Source: Sphingobacteriaceae bacterium UBA6709
GTDB lineage: Bacteria > Bacteroidota > Bacteroidia > Sphingobacteriales > Sphingobacteriaceae
NCBI GenBank assembly: GCA_002454425.1
Contig: DKIV01000015.1
Location: 128,836-192,835, forward strand
Direction of reading: 5' to 3'
DNA: 64,000 nt
The number at the start of each line of letters is the position of its first letter. Within the stretch, counting starts at the first letter, position 1. The position numbers and the translations under genes are program-made. Under the pieces are notes generated by a model. That model saw nothing but the letters and a program-made list of their open reading frames with translations, was not told where the DNA came from and did not search any database. Below, in pieces: positions 26,193 through 34,729 of this stretch.

Positions 26193-27362
26193 ATGCTGTC
26201 TATGGAAACATTATCAAAAAAAGAGTTTTACGAGCTCAGTGAACGCCATGCTAACCCTTGTATTTCAATCTATCTTCCGACCCACGCCTCAGGAGTGGAG
26301 GTAAATGAAAAAACCGACCAGATTACCTTTAAGTCTATCTTACAACGTACATCAGCAGAACTTAAAGATCGTGGTTTAGATCCTGAGATTACAGCTAATT
26401 TACTACGCCCAGCGCAAGAGCTTGTTAATGACACTTCCTTTTGGAACAACCAATCATCGGGTCTCTGCGTATTTCTATCAGAGGGTTTTTCGCGCGTGAT
26501 TAAAATACCTCACACCGTACATGAGGAGTTGCTGATAAATGGATCATTCAGTGTTCGGCAACTTACTCAACTAGTTACTAAAAACACACACTTTTACCTT
26601 CTCGCCATCAGCAAGAAAAGCACCCGCTTCTTTCGGGGCGACGAGTACTCAATAGAAGAGATGAATGTGGCGGGACTACCGTACAATATGGATGACGTCA
26701 TCCATTTCGAAGAAAAAAGTGGAAGAAAGTTATTCAGAAACGGCGGCACGGCGGCAGGCAATGCAGGAAACATTCACGGACACAGTGATGGTCTTGCGAA
26801 TGACGATGAATATATCGCGCAGTATCTCAAAGAAGTTGACCAGACTTTATGGACAGAAGTATTGGCTAATGAAAAAGCCCCTTTAGTGATCGCCGGAGTA
26901 GACTCGCTGGTTGCCAGCTATAAAGCAATCTCGAAATATAAGAACATCATTTCAGACCACATTGGCGGCAATCAGGATCAAAGCAATAGCAAAGAACTAC
27001 ATAAAAAAGCGCTGGAATTGGTAAAACCGAACTTCGATCAACAGTGTAACGCCGCGCTAAAGAACTACTACGATCACCTGGCTGGGGCATCAACCACGTC
27101 CATTCCCGACAAGATCATCCCCGCCAGCCACTACGCTCAGATATCAGATCTGTTTGTCGACCGGAATGCCCGCTTATGGGGAACCTTTGATGAAGTGAAC
27201 AATAAGCTTATCGTACATTCGGAAAGAGAACACGACGACGAATGTCTGGTGAACAGCGCCATCGTTAAGACCTTGAAAAACGGAGGAGACGTCTATATTT
27301 TGGAAAGTGAAAAAATGCCCAAAAGCAGCGAAATGGCAGCATTTCTGAGATTTAACACCTAA
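26193..27362 (+). CDS. baeRF3-like protein (bacterial archaeo-eukaryotic release-factor family)
   Basis: The 389-residue soluble protein resembles the baeRF3 family, bacterial relatives of archaeo-eukaryotic release factor eRF1. Recognisable stretches are CISIYLPTHASGVEVNEKTD near the N-terminus, LLAISKKSTRFFRGDEYSIE in the middle, and a C-terminal L7Ae-like part ending DVYILESEKMPKSSEMAAFL. Family members are proposed to act on ribosomes in stress or rescue; none of this is shown here. Either ATG (26193 or 26202) could be the start. It lies alone between the divergent AraC gene and a terminator. Confidence 0.75.
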   Translation: MLSMETLSKKEFYELSERHANPCISIYLPTHASGVEVNEKTDQITFKSILQRTSAELKDRGLDPEITANLLRPAQELVNDTSFWNNQSSGLCVFLSEGFSRVIKIPHTVHEELLINGSFSVRQLTQLVTKNTHFYLLAISKKSTRFFRGDEYSIEEMNVAGLPYNMDDVIHFEEKSGRKLFRNGGTAAGNAGNIHGHSDGLANDDEYIAQYLKEVDQTLWTEVLANEKAPLVIAGVDSLVASYKAISKYKNIISDHIGGNQDQSNSKELHKKALELVKPNFDQQCNAALKNYYDHLAGASTTSIPDKIIPASHYAQISDLFVDRNARLWGTFDEVNNKLIVHSEREHDDECLVNSAIVKTLKNGGDVYILESEKMPKSSEMAAFLRFNT

Positions 27363-27363
27363 A

Positions 27364-27414
27364 AAACAGTGTTCCGGTATGCCTTCAAACTATAGCTATA
27401 CCGGAACACTGTTT
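27364..27414. terminator. Bidirectional terminator, 17-bp stem
   Basis: Positions 27364-27380 (AAACAGTGTTCCGGTAT) and 27398-27414 are exact reverse complements around a 17-base loop. It lies between convergent genes ending at 27362 and 27433 and can serve both. Confidence 0.85.
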
Positions 27415-27432
27415 TAGAATATTATCAATCCG

Positions 27433-29853
27433 TCACTCAACATTTATCTCAAAACTATTGCTGAGTAAGGATCCGTCGGCAGCTAGCCCCTGCACCTTGC
27501 CGATAAATATTCCTTTTTGATCAGAAGTATAAAATTCAACACGTACTTTGCCTTCTGCCGCGTTGGTCTTCAAATCACCAGACCAGTATAAGAGATTCCT
27601 GAAGTCAGCACTACTACTTTGCCGTTGCTCTGTAGAAAGATATTGAGGCGAGTAAAAAGTTCTTTTTTCTAACAAACCGTCGTAATCTACTACTGTAGCG
27701 TTACTGTCTAACTCATATCCGTCCAGATTTCCCTTATACGTTCTGAAGTTTACCACACCTTCAAAGGAAGATACTCCTTCAAAATATCTTGAGGTAACGA
27801 TATCAATAGCCTTAAGCTTCAATGGGTCATACTTAAGAATCTTTGACGACCTTGAAAACGGAACGCCGTCAAGCATCATCAGAGGCTCGGAGCTAAACAA
27901 CATTCGCGTCTGAGAATTTACCACCGCCAATTGCAGCACCCCGGCCCTTCGTTGAAGCCAGATCTCCGGAATATACTCCCGCATCACCTCCTCGGTAGTA
28001 GCAAACCGAGTGTAGTCATCCAACAGATAGGTCTTGTCGGGCTTACTATAAAACGTTGACGAGTCTTTCTCCGCAGGCTCCAGCTCTCTTAACTTTGCGG
28101 CAACAAAAGCGTTTTGCACCTGCATATTAATACTTGCATTACGTATATCATTTATCTCCGACACCGTAAATGATGGAGCGACAAATGCTGTTGAACTTAT
28201 TCCAGGAAAGAAAGGACTTAATAAGCTAATCCTATAATTATTATTATATGATGAGTAAGGCTGCAGGATCAGCTCTGCCGGCCCCTTGATGCCTCGCGTA
28301 TTAAAAGTAAGCAGCCCCGTTCCATCACTCACAGCGGTATACAATTGTACGCCCTTACCAGGCACTGCCAGATAATAGTGAACCCCTGCGGCGGTCTGCC
28401 CCGATTGAACTGCCGACAACTTTGCGCTAATAAAGTTGCCGTCATATTCAGGCAAATAAGCCAGATTATTGCTCCCTTTGTTAACCTTAAGTAGCTCCTG
28501 CCAATTGAGTCCATTCCAGCCAGAACAAAGCATAAGGTCATCAACCATCGACAAACGCTGTTTCTCCTCGCCAGAAACATATGCCTCCGGCTCCTCTACC
28601 CGTCCTTTAAGTTCGGAGCTCAACAGAAAATACGCCCCAATATCCGTACCTGAGATATGCAAATTTGCCGGAGCGTGATATACAGCGATAGAGAGATCAG
28701 ATGAAATGGCTTTTTCCCCGGCATGTGTATCTAGCTCTAACTGCACGCGCGATCGGGAACTGAATTTCGTGCTGCTTGTCTTTACCTCAAGCTTCGTATC
28801 ATACTTCGGAAACTTAAAATACAGGCGTTCCGCTACAGGATTCTTTCCCTCGTCAAATAGTGTAAAACAAGTAACTCCTGCAACGAGATCTTTTGTATCA
28901 ATGCTAAACTCAGCTGCCATGTCCCTTAAGGGCTGTGTTGCTCCAAATTTTATGCTACTGCCGTTGTGTCCCAGTAACGTCACCGTAGAGGATGACTTAT
29001 TCACAGCCTTGACATTAATAGAAATCTTTTCTGGCGATGCCGATAACAAGGTCAGCGAATATCCGGCATTGAGAACTTCAGGAAATGCTATGGAAAACAT
29101 TGCCCCCTGTTGCGGTCGTATCAATACCTTGTATTTCATCCCTGCATCGGGCTTCATACGAAATGATCCTATGCCATGACTCTCCGGACTAAATCTTGCT
29201 ACGGTATCACCATTCGCGTCAACTACAGTACCTTGAAATACCATACCCTTGCCGTTTGTTCCGCGCACCCGAAAGCCAATCTTACTTTCCTGCCCACTCA
29301 ACAAATACCCTCCCTCAGGAAAAAGCTGAGCGTCGACCTTCGATCCCACTGAAGCTTCCGTTACAACAGGCTCCTGCTGGTGAGGGTTTACAATGAGAAG
29401 GTCTTTCTGAAAGAAAGATTCAACACCCATATTTTTCATTAAGTTAGTATACGCCCGCAGACGATAACTTCCGGTAAGCAACGTTGGCGGCAGAAATAAA
29501 GAACCATTACCCAGGCCCTGGTCTAAACTTATTTTCGCCTGCAGGGCCGCTGTACCCCTGACATTGTCTATCAGCTCCACATACAAGACCTTGCTAACAT
29601 CGCTACGTCCGCCATTCAAGCTTAACAGGTAGGCTTTAAACCAGCAGATCTCCCCCGTCATGTAAGCCTCCCGGTCCGTGTGCAGATACACTTTCTCATG
29701 AAGGTAGCTTTCAGCTCCGGAACTAAATGCAGTCTTAAGCTCCGGCAGCTGCCCGTACACTGAAGCGTTGCCGACAAATATAAAGCTCAGAAGAGCTATC
29801 AGGGGCGAGAAGAACCCACCCGGATTATTATATTTCCTCAATACGATCATCAT
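27433..29853 (-). CDS. Large secreted MG2-like protein with a TonB-plug-like C-terminal segment
   Basis: From the ATG at 29851-29853 the protein has 806 residues; that ATG overlaps the stop of the DUF4249 gene (ATGA), which decides the start. A signal sequence ends near SVYGQ. The first 400 residues look like macroglobulin-type beta domains (YLHEKVYLHTDREAYMTGE and YVELIDNVRGTAALQAKISL), common in secreted Bacteroidota proteins. Near residues 640-720, PLMMLDGVPFSRSSKI and DIVTSRYFEGVSSFEGVVNF resemble the plug of TonB receptors, but no barrel follows. It is the last gene of the four-gene operon. Function is unknown; a periplasmic or surface partner of the adjacent TonB receptor is plausible. 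Confidence 0.7.
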   Translation of the reverse strand: MMIVLRKYNNPGGFFSPLIALLSFIFVGNASVYGQLPELKTAFSSGAESYLHEKVYLHTDREAYMTGEICWFKAYLLSLNGGRSDVSKVLYVELIDNVRGTAALQAKISLDQGLGNGSLFLPPTLLTGSYRLRAYTNLMKNMGVESFFQKDLLIVNPHQQEPVVTEASVGSKVDAQLFPEGGYLLSGQESKIGFRVRGTNGKGMVFQGTVVDANGDTVARFSPESHGIGSFRMKPDAGMKYKVLIRPQQGAMFSIAFPEVLNAGYSLTLLSASPEKISINVKAVNKSSSTVTLLGHNGSSIKFGATQPLRDMAAEFSIDTKDLVAGVTCFTLFDEGKNPVAERLYFKFPKYDTKLEVKTSSTKFSSRSRVQLELDTHAGEKAISSDLSIAVYHAPANLHISGTDIGAYFLLSSELKGRVEEPEAYVSGEEKQRLSMVDDLMLCSGWNGLNWQELLKVNKGSNNLAYLPEYDGNFISAKLSAVQSGQTAAGVHYYLAVPGKGVQLYTAVSDGTGLLTFNTRGIKGPAELILQPYSSYNNNYRISLLSPFFPGISSTAFVAPSFTVSEINDIRNASINMQVQNAFVAAKLRELEPAEKDSSTFYSKPDKTYLLDDYTRFATTEEVMREYIPEIWLQRRAGVLQLAVVNSQTRMLFSSEPLMMLDGVPFSRSSKILKYDPLKLKAIDIVTSRYFEGVSSFEGVVNFRTYKGNLDGYELDSNATVVDYDGLLEKRTFYSPQYLSTEQRQSSSADFRNLLYWSGDLKTNAAEGKVRVEFYTSDQKGIFIGKVQGLAADGSLLSNSFEINVE

Positions 29854-30986
29854 GGCCAGAATGAAGGTTTTATATTCGTACCCCTTAAAGTACAATCCAG
29901 GCATACGGAGCTGGCGCCTGTCCAACGTACTTCTCCCTGCCCTCTGATCTCCCGGGCAATGGGCTCGGCGACGTTCGATCCAAACGCTGATATGAGACTA
30001 TCTTTATTATCCGGAACGTCAAACATTACGCAGTTCTGCTGGTAATACCAGGATTTTATATCTTTAGCTGAGATAAAGATCCGCTTCTGCTGCGGAATAC
30101 AAGCACCCACGAACCCGATAACATGCTCTTGTGGATCGCTTATACACTTAATATTTCCGGGGATGTCTGATGGTTGAGGATCAAAAATGCTTCCCAGATC
30201 TTCCGTGTTCTTACGTATCTTAAGCCAGTAGTTATACTCCTCAACAGTCATCGCGTATTGTTTTACAAGGATGCTGTAGAGCACGCTGAGTTTCCACGAC
30301 CCCCGCGGCACGTTTACCAGCCTGAATTTTGAAATCTTATCCTGACTTAAACTCGCTGAGGTTGTAACGAAGATGGACGTTGAATTCTCATTCTGCCAAC
30401 AAGTAAATAGCTTTTCAAAATTTTTGCGATCTACCATTTTCTCGTCAACAAAGTCATATGGAGTGTAGTCGATGGAATGAAACTCCCAGGTTTGCTCGTA
30501 TCGCCAACGGTAATAACGCGTAGCATTTTCAGTATCATGAGTGCTGACCCCAATGGTCACACCATCAGAACCTTCTTCCCAATCGATATTGTCTATCATA
30601 GGAGTGTTTTTTAGCGGCACGTAATCAGAAGCGTAAGACCCGCCCGAGGAGGTATTTATTAACAGTCTATATTTCCTGCCAACCCTCAGATCTAAGACGT
30701 TCGAATAGGTACCTGATGAATTTTCAAATAAAGGATAGGACTCTCCGGACTCCCCTTCTACGGTAACACGAGCGCCCGACTCCAGACGAAACCCAACCCC
30801 GTCAATATCCGCGGTGCGCGAAAGGCTGATGTTCGTCCTCTCTCCTCCTCCAGCCATAAAACCCTCTACTACAAGGAGGTTTATGCCCGTATTATTTACT
30901 TCAGGCTCGAAAGGGTCTTTACAACGGATCAGCATAAGCACCAGACCTGTCAAAAGCGTAGCAACGATATATGTCGATCGTCTCAT
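29850..30986 (-). CDS. DUF4249 lipoprotein
   Basis: The 378-residue protein has a lipoprotein signal with cysteine 22 (LMLIRCKDPFEPE). The N-terminal LLVVEGFMAGGGERTNISLS and the overall beta-rich makeup match DUF4249, a family encoded beside non-SusC TonB receptors in Bacteroidota and thought to be the receptor's surface partner. Here it starts 1 base after the TonB receptor stop and its stop overlaps the next gene by 4 bases, so the three products should be made together. SCVCLDC-type cysteines occur near the C-terminus (SVCLDCTLRG). Confidence 0.88.
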   Translation of the reverse strand: MRRSTYIVATLLTGLVLMLIRCKDPFEPEVNNTGINLLVVEGFMAGGGERTNISLSRTADIDGVGFRLESGARVTVEGESGESYPLFENSSGTYSNVLDLRVGRKYRLLINTSSGGSYASDYVPLKNTPMIDNIDWEEGSDGVTIGVSTHDTENATRYYRWRYEQTWEFHSIDYTPYDFVDEKMVDRKNFEKLFTCWQNENSTSIFVTTSASLSQDKISKFRLVNVPRGSWKLSVLYSILVKQYAMTVEEYNYWLKIRKNTEDLGSIFDPQPSDIPGNIKCISDPQEHVIGFVGACIPQQKRIFISAKDIKSWYYQQNCVMFDVPDNKDSLISAFGSNVAEPIAREIRGQGEVRWTGASSVCLDCTLRGTNIKPSFWP

Positions 30987-30987
30987 A

Positions 30988-33774
30988 TCAAAAATGAATA
31001 TTATAATTTATGTAAGGGATAGGGCTACCAAAGATCGATAGCTTATATCCGTTTATCTTTCCGTTCTCGGTTGTGAAATAGGTTGAATAGGCATTCTTGC
31101 GCCCCAAAACATTATAAACTCCCACAGTAAAGGAATTATGTGCCAGCTGGTGCACTTTATGATTACCCCCAATATTAAATCCAAGGTCAACTCTGAAATA
31201 ATCGGGAATACGATACTCATTACGGTTCGAATAAAATAGCCGTGGCGCCCCTCCGTAGTAATATTTACCTATGGGAAGGGTTATCGGACGTCCTGTGCTA
31301 TAGGTGGTATTCATCGATAAGCTGTAACGATGCGAGAATCTGAAGTTCCCCACCATCGTAACATCGTGGGGCTTATCATAATTCCCTGGATAAAACTTAC
31401 CGCCATTTATCAACTCTCCTCCTGTAGGATCATCCGTCCGCAGGAAAATCCTTGAATAGGTATAACTCACCCAACCATTGACTTTTCCGGCCGTCTTCCT
31501 GATCATAAATTCCGCGCCGTAAGCTTTGCCACGCGTGCCGATAACATCCGTTTCCACATGAGGGTTTAACACTAAACTGGCCCCGCTCTTATAATCCAGA
31601 TAATCCTTCATCCGCTTGTAATAGACTTCTACCGAAGTTTCAATTGTATTGGACTTAAAGTTTTTATAAAATCCGATGGACGCCTGATCGCCATACTGAG
31701 GTTTTATATTCAAATCGCTCAGCTTCCAGATATCCGTAGGCGCAATCGCTGAGGTATTTGATAACATATGAATATACTGGCGCATGGTATTGTACCCCGC
31801 CTTGATAGAGAAATCGCCTGCGAAAGCATAACGACCGGAAATCCGGAACTCAGGACCATGATACGTTTTAATGGTCTTTCCTGACTTGTATGGTACGCTT
31901 TCTATCAATGTTGATTCATCCAATGGTACACCAGCCGCATATCTATTAACATTTTTAGGACCTAAACTCTGATACAACGAATAACGGATACCAGCATTGA
32001 GGGTAAGTGCCGGGGTGACGTCATAATTATCATTTATGTAAATGGCGCTTTCCTGCCCCTGCTCCTTCTCCACTTGCTGCGCTACGATCAGCGAATTGCT
32101 GCCCCGCGGACTAAATGTTGCGGGATTTAGCCGGTAGCGAATGCTGGAAATACCTGCATTTAGGGTATGCTTGCTATTTACATAGTAATTGAAATCCATT
32201 TTCGCCGACAACTGGTTGATGTCAAACTTCAGTGAATAGGCATCTTCATCCATCACCTCGCTATAGTTATTATAGCGATATCCATCATAACCAGCGGTAA
32301 ATACGCCAAATAATTTATTGTTAAAAACGTGCTTCCACTTAAGCGACAGGTTTTGATTGCTGTAGCTGAAGGTCGTATCGCTGGCAAGATTAGACTTGTC
32401 GCGACTATAGTAGCCGGTAAGAAAAAGATTATTCTTCGCGTTAATCTCATGGCTGATATGCAAATCCACGTCTGAAAACGCGGCATTGCTATTTTTATAT
32501 TCAGCTTTACCGGGCAAGGCCTTCAGTATCCAGTTGGAATAAGTCGTGCGGGCACCTAGCATAAATGACGTACGATCATTAATCAACGGACCTTCCACAT
32601 TTATCCGGCTGGTAAGAAGACCTATTCCCGCACTGCCGGTAAACTTCTTTTTGTTTCCCTCTCTGGTTGTAATGGCCAAAACAGAAGCTAGACGGCCCCC
32701 GTAATATGCAGGAATGCTGCTCTTAAAGAGCTCTACGTCCTTTACACCCTCCGCATTGAACGCGGAAAAGAATCCGAAGAAATGTGATGGGTTGTAGATC
32801 GTAGCGTCATTATACAAAATCAGATTCTGATCGGTAGCGCCACCCCGTACATTAAAACCTGTACTTGCCTCACCTACAGACTTAACGCCAGGTAAGGTCA
32901 GCACCACCCGTAAAACGTCGGGCTCGCCAAATACCATAGGCACTTGCTTAATCGTTTTTATATCTATTTTCTCTACCCCTAATTGTGTGCGTCGCGTACG
33001 TAAGGCTTTATCAGATGTGATAATAACATCCTTTAAGGTCTGTATCTGGTCAGACACCTCAATATTAAACTGCGCTTCACTATGGACCACCAGCTGACGT
33101 TTGGTACTTCGCACATCGATACCCGAAATGCCAAGGACATACTTTCCCTGGGGCACCGACAAGGTGTAATAACCATACTGATTGGTAGTGGTACCTCCCT
33201 TGCCTGCGTCCAATGACAGTGCCGCCCCTATCACAGGCTCTCCGGTTCTGGCAAAACGAACATAGCCGGTAATTGTGATGTTCCCTGTTCTGGAAGGAGC
33301 TTTAGCGTTTCCTAACTGGTATATCTTATTTTCAGCCGTCGCTCCAATCGTTGGTCTGAGTTCTCTGGCAGGATCTCGCTGCACAGCAAGCACCCCGCTT
33401 TCTTTCAATACATTTTGCTGATCATGCTTGCCCGTCCACGCCTCAGAAAGAGCAGTTGTTATGGGTCTGTTATAGGTAATAAACACATGGCGACCTGAAT
33501 GATCGATAGCGAAATAATAGGGTGTATTTCTGAAGGCCATAGATAGCGCGCTATCTAACGTTACCGACCGTACCTCTATACTAATATCCAGCGAATCACG
33601 CTGCGCGGCATCAAAATAAAATTTATACCCAAGCGGCTTACTCAGCTCATCAATAAACTTACCCAGCGATAAATGCTCAAACTTACCGCTTACCACAGGC
33701 TCCGGACTTTGCGCCAATGCCTGAAACGATAAGGTTATTAAAATTGCAGCAAGAAACAATTGAAACCTCTTCAT
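30988..33774 (-). CDS. TonB-dependent receptor with STN-like N-terminal domain
   Basis: This 928-residue outer-membrane receptor has a signal peptide ending at ALAQS. An STN-like domain (about 28-105, FEHLSLGKFIDELSKPLGYK) precedes a linker, a carboxypeptidase-regulatory-like domain (about 165-240, NITITGYVRFARTGEPVIGA), a plug (about 255-370, LPGVKSVGEASTGFNVRGGA) and a barrel. It belongs to the group paired with DUF4249 proteins, not SusD. The STN domain normally signals to an anti-sigma factor, but no sigma/FecR pair is nearby; a LytS/LytTR pair lies across the divergent region instead. Operon order: unknown secreted protein, this receptor, DUF4249, plug-like protein. Confidence 0.92.
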   Translation of the reverse strand: MKRFQLFLAAILITLSFQALAQSPEPVVSGKFEHLSLGKFIDELSKPLGYKFYFDAAQRDSLDISIEVRSVTLDSALSMAFRNTPYYFAIDHSGRHVFITYNRPITTALSEAWTGKHDQQNVLKESGVLAVQRDPARELRPTIGATAENKIYQLGNAKAPSRTGNITITGYVRFARTGEPVIGAALSLDAGKGGTTTNQYGYYTLSVPQGKYVLGISGIDVRSTKRQLVVHSEAQFNIEVSDQIQTLKDVIITSDKALRTRRTQLGVEKIDIKTIKQVPMVFGEPDVLRVVLTLPGVKSVGEASTGFNVRGGATDQNLILYNDATIYNPSHFFGFFSAFNAEGVKDVELFKSSIPAYYGGRLASVLAITTREGNKKKFTGSAGIGLLTSRINVEGPLINDRTSFMLGARTTYSNWILKALPGKAEYKNSNAAFSDVDLHISHEINAKNNLFLTGYYSRDKSNLASDTTFSYSNQNLSLKWKHVFNNKLFGVFTAGYDGYRYNNYSEVMDEDAYSLKFDINQLSAKMDFNYYVNSKHTLNAGISSIRYRLNPATFSPRGSNSLIVAQQVEKEQGQESAIYINDNYDVTPALTLNAGIRYSLYQSLGPKNVNRYAAGVPLDESTLIESVPYKSGKTIKTYHGPEFRISGRYAFAGDFSIKAGYNTMRQYIHMLSNTSAIAPTDIWKLSDLNIKPQYGDQASIGFYKNFKSNTIETSVEVYYKRMKDYLDYKSGASLVLNPHVETDVIGTRGKAYGAEFMIRKTAGKVNGWVSYTYSRIFLRTDDPTGGELINGGKFYPGNYDKPHDVTMVGNFRFSHRYSLSMNTTYSTGRPITLPIGKYYYGGAPRLFYSNRNEYRIPDYFRVDLGFNIGGNHKVHQLAHNSFTVGVYNVLGRKNAYSTYFTTENGKINGYKLSIFGSPIPYINYNIHF

Positions 33775-33779
33775 AATAA

Positions 33780-34505
33780 TTATCGTGTATTACGGTCCCA
33801 ATAAGAGGCAATATTTACCAACACCGCTTCTTTATTCTTCCGAAATTTTAATTTATTCTTTCTTAGAAAAGCCCGGATTTCCCCCTGATCTTTAAGCAAT
33901 TTGAGCGCTGCCCGCTGATTATTCACAGGATATGCCTGCCTCGCCTTTACAAAATAATACAGATCTCTTTTTTCGACATTAAGTACAATCTTACTATCTT
34001 TAATAACATCTTTAGCAAGCCCAAGATGCAGGGCCAACACACTCCATGATCCTTTATAAAGCTCCTCGTAGTTATGTTCCCGCAAGCCCTCTATACTATC
34101 TTTTGCCGCGATATGAATAAATTGATGCCCGGATAAATTGAAGGAATTTAGCTTATCATTCACCAGGCTTACATTAAAAGGCGATCCAAAATAACTGACA
34201 ATAAGCAAATCCTTCACTACATCATAAAGCATTGGAATATTTTCGTATTTCCGTCCTTCATATACGACAGTACCTTGCACCAATTTCTCATTAATAAAGT
34301 AGGGATTACCCTGGATACTTGCAGGATAAGCAAAATTCTCGACCCCGCTATACAGGCGCGTCATCTGTCCCATGCGTTGCTGAAACAATGTCCGGGTATT
34401 TGATGCGGCTATAGAATCGCTATAAGAAGATGGCTGAGCCCCAACTTTATTGACACTAACGGACAACAAAACCAATAGCAGGCTTAGGATAGGAAGGCAT
34501 TTCAC
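33780..34505 (-). CDS. Secreted protein of unknown function, first gene of the TonB/DUF4249 operon
   Basis: The 241-residue protein starts at a GTG (34503-34505); a stop at 34530-34532 closes the frame and no ATG lies between. A signal peptide ends near NKVGAQ (residue 24). The mature part is mixed alpha/beta, with NPYFINEKLVQGTVVYEGRK and a lysine-rich tail (AFLRKNKLKFRKNKEAVL). This layout recalls Bacteroidota periplasmic proteins found beside TonB receptors, but no family was recognised. Only 5 bases separate it from the receptor gene, so they are co-transcribed. Confidence 0.7.
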   Translation of the reverse strand: MKCLPILSLLLVLLSVSVNKVGAQPSSYSDSIAASNTRTLFQQRMGQMTRLYSGVENFAYPASIQGNPYFINEKLVQGTVVYEGRKYENIPMLYDVVKDLLIVSYFGSPFNVSLVNDKLNSFNLSGHQFIHIAAKDSIEGLREHNYEELYKGSWSVLALHLGLAKDVIKDSKIVLNVEKRDLYYFVKARQAYPVNNQRAALKLLKDQGEIRAFLRKNKLKFRKNKEAVLVNIASYWDRNTR

Positions 34506-34729
34506 GGTATTTGATTCTTTTTTACTAAGTTAAAAAAATTACTTACATAAACACAATAAAAAGTTTATCTTATCGTAACACGCAGGTATCCCTTTCGTCT
34601 TCCTGCCTTTACCACTCGTCCCAGCCGTTTAACCGCTCATCGGAATAAGCTTCGTCAGAGACTTCTTTGCTGACATTTTTGTATCAAAGCACTATCAACT
34701 CGCTGACAGTTCATATACATCGACACGCT

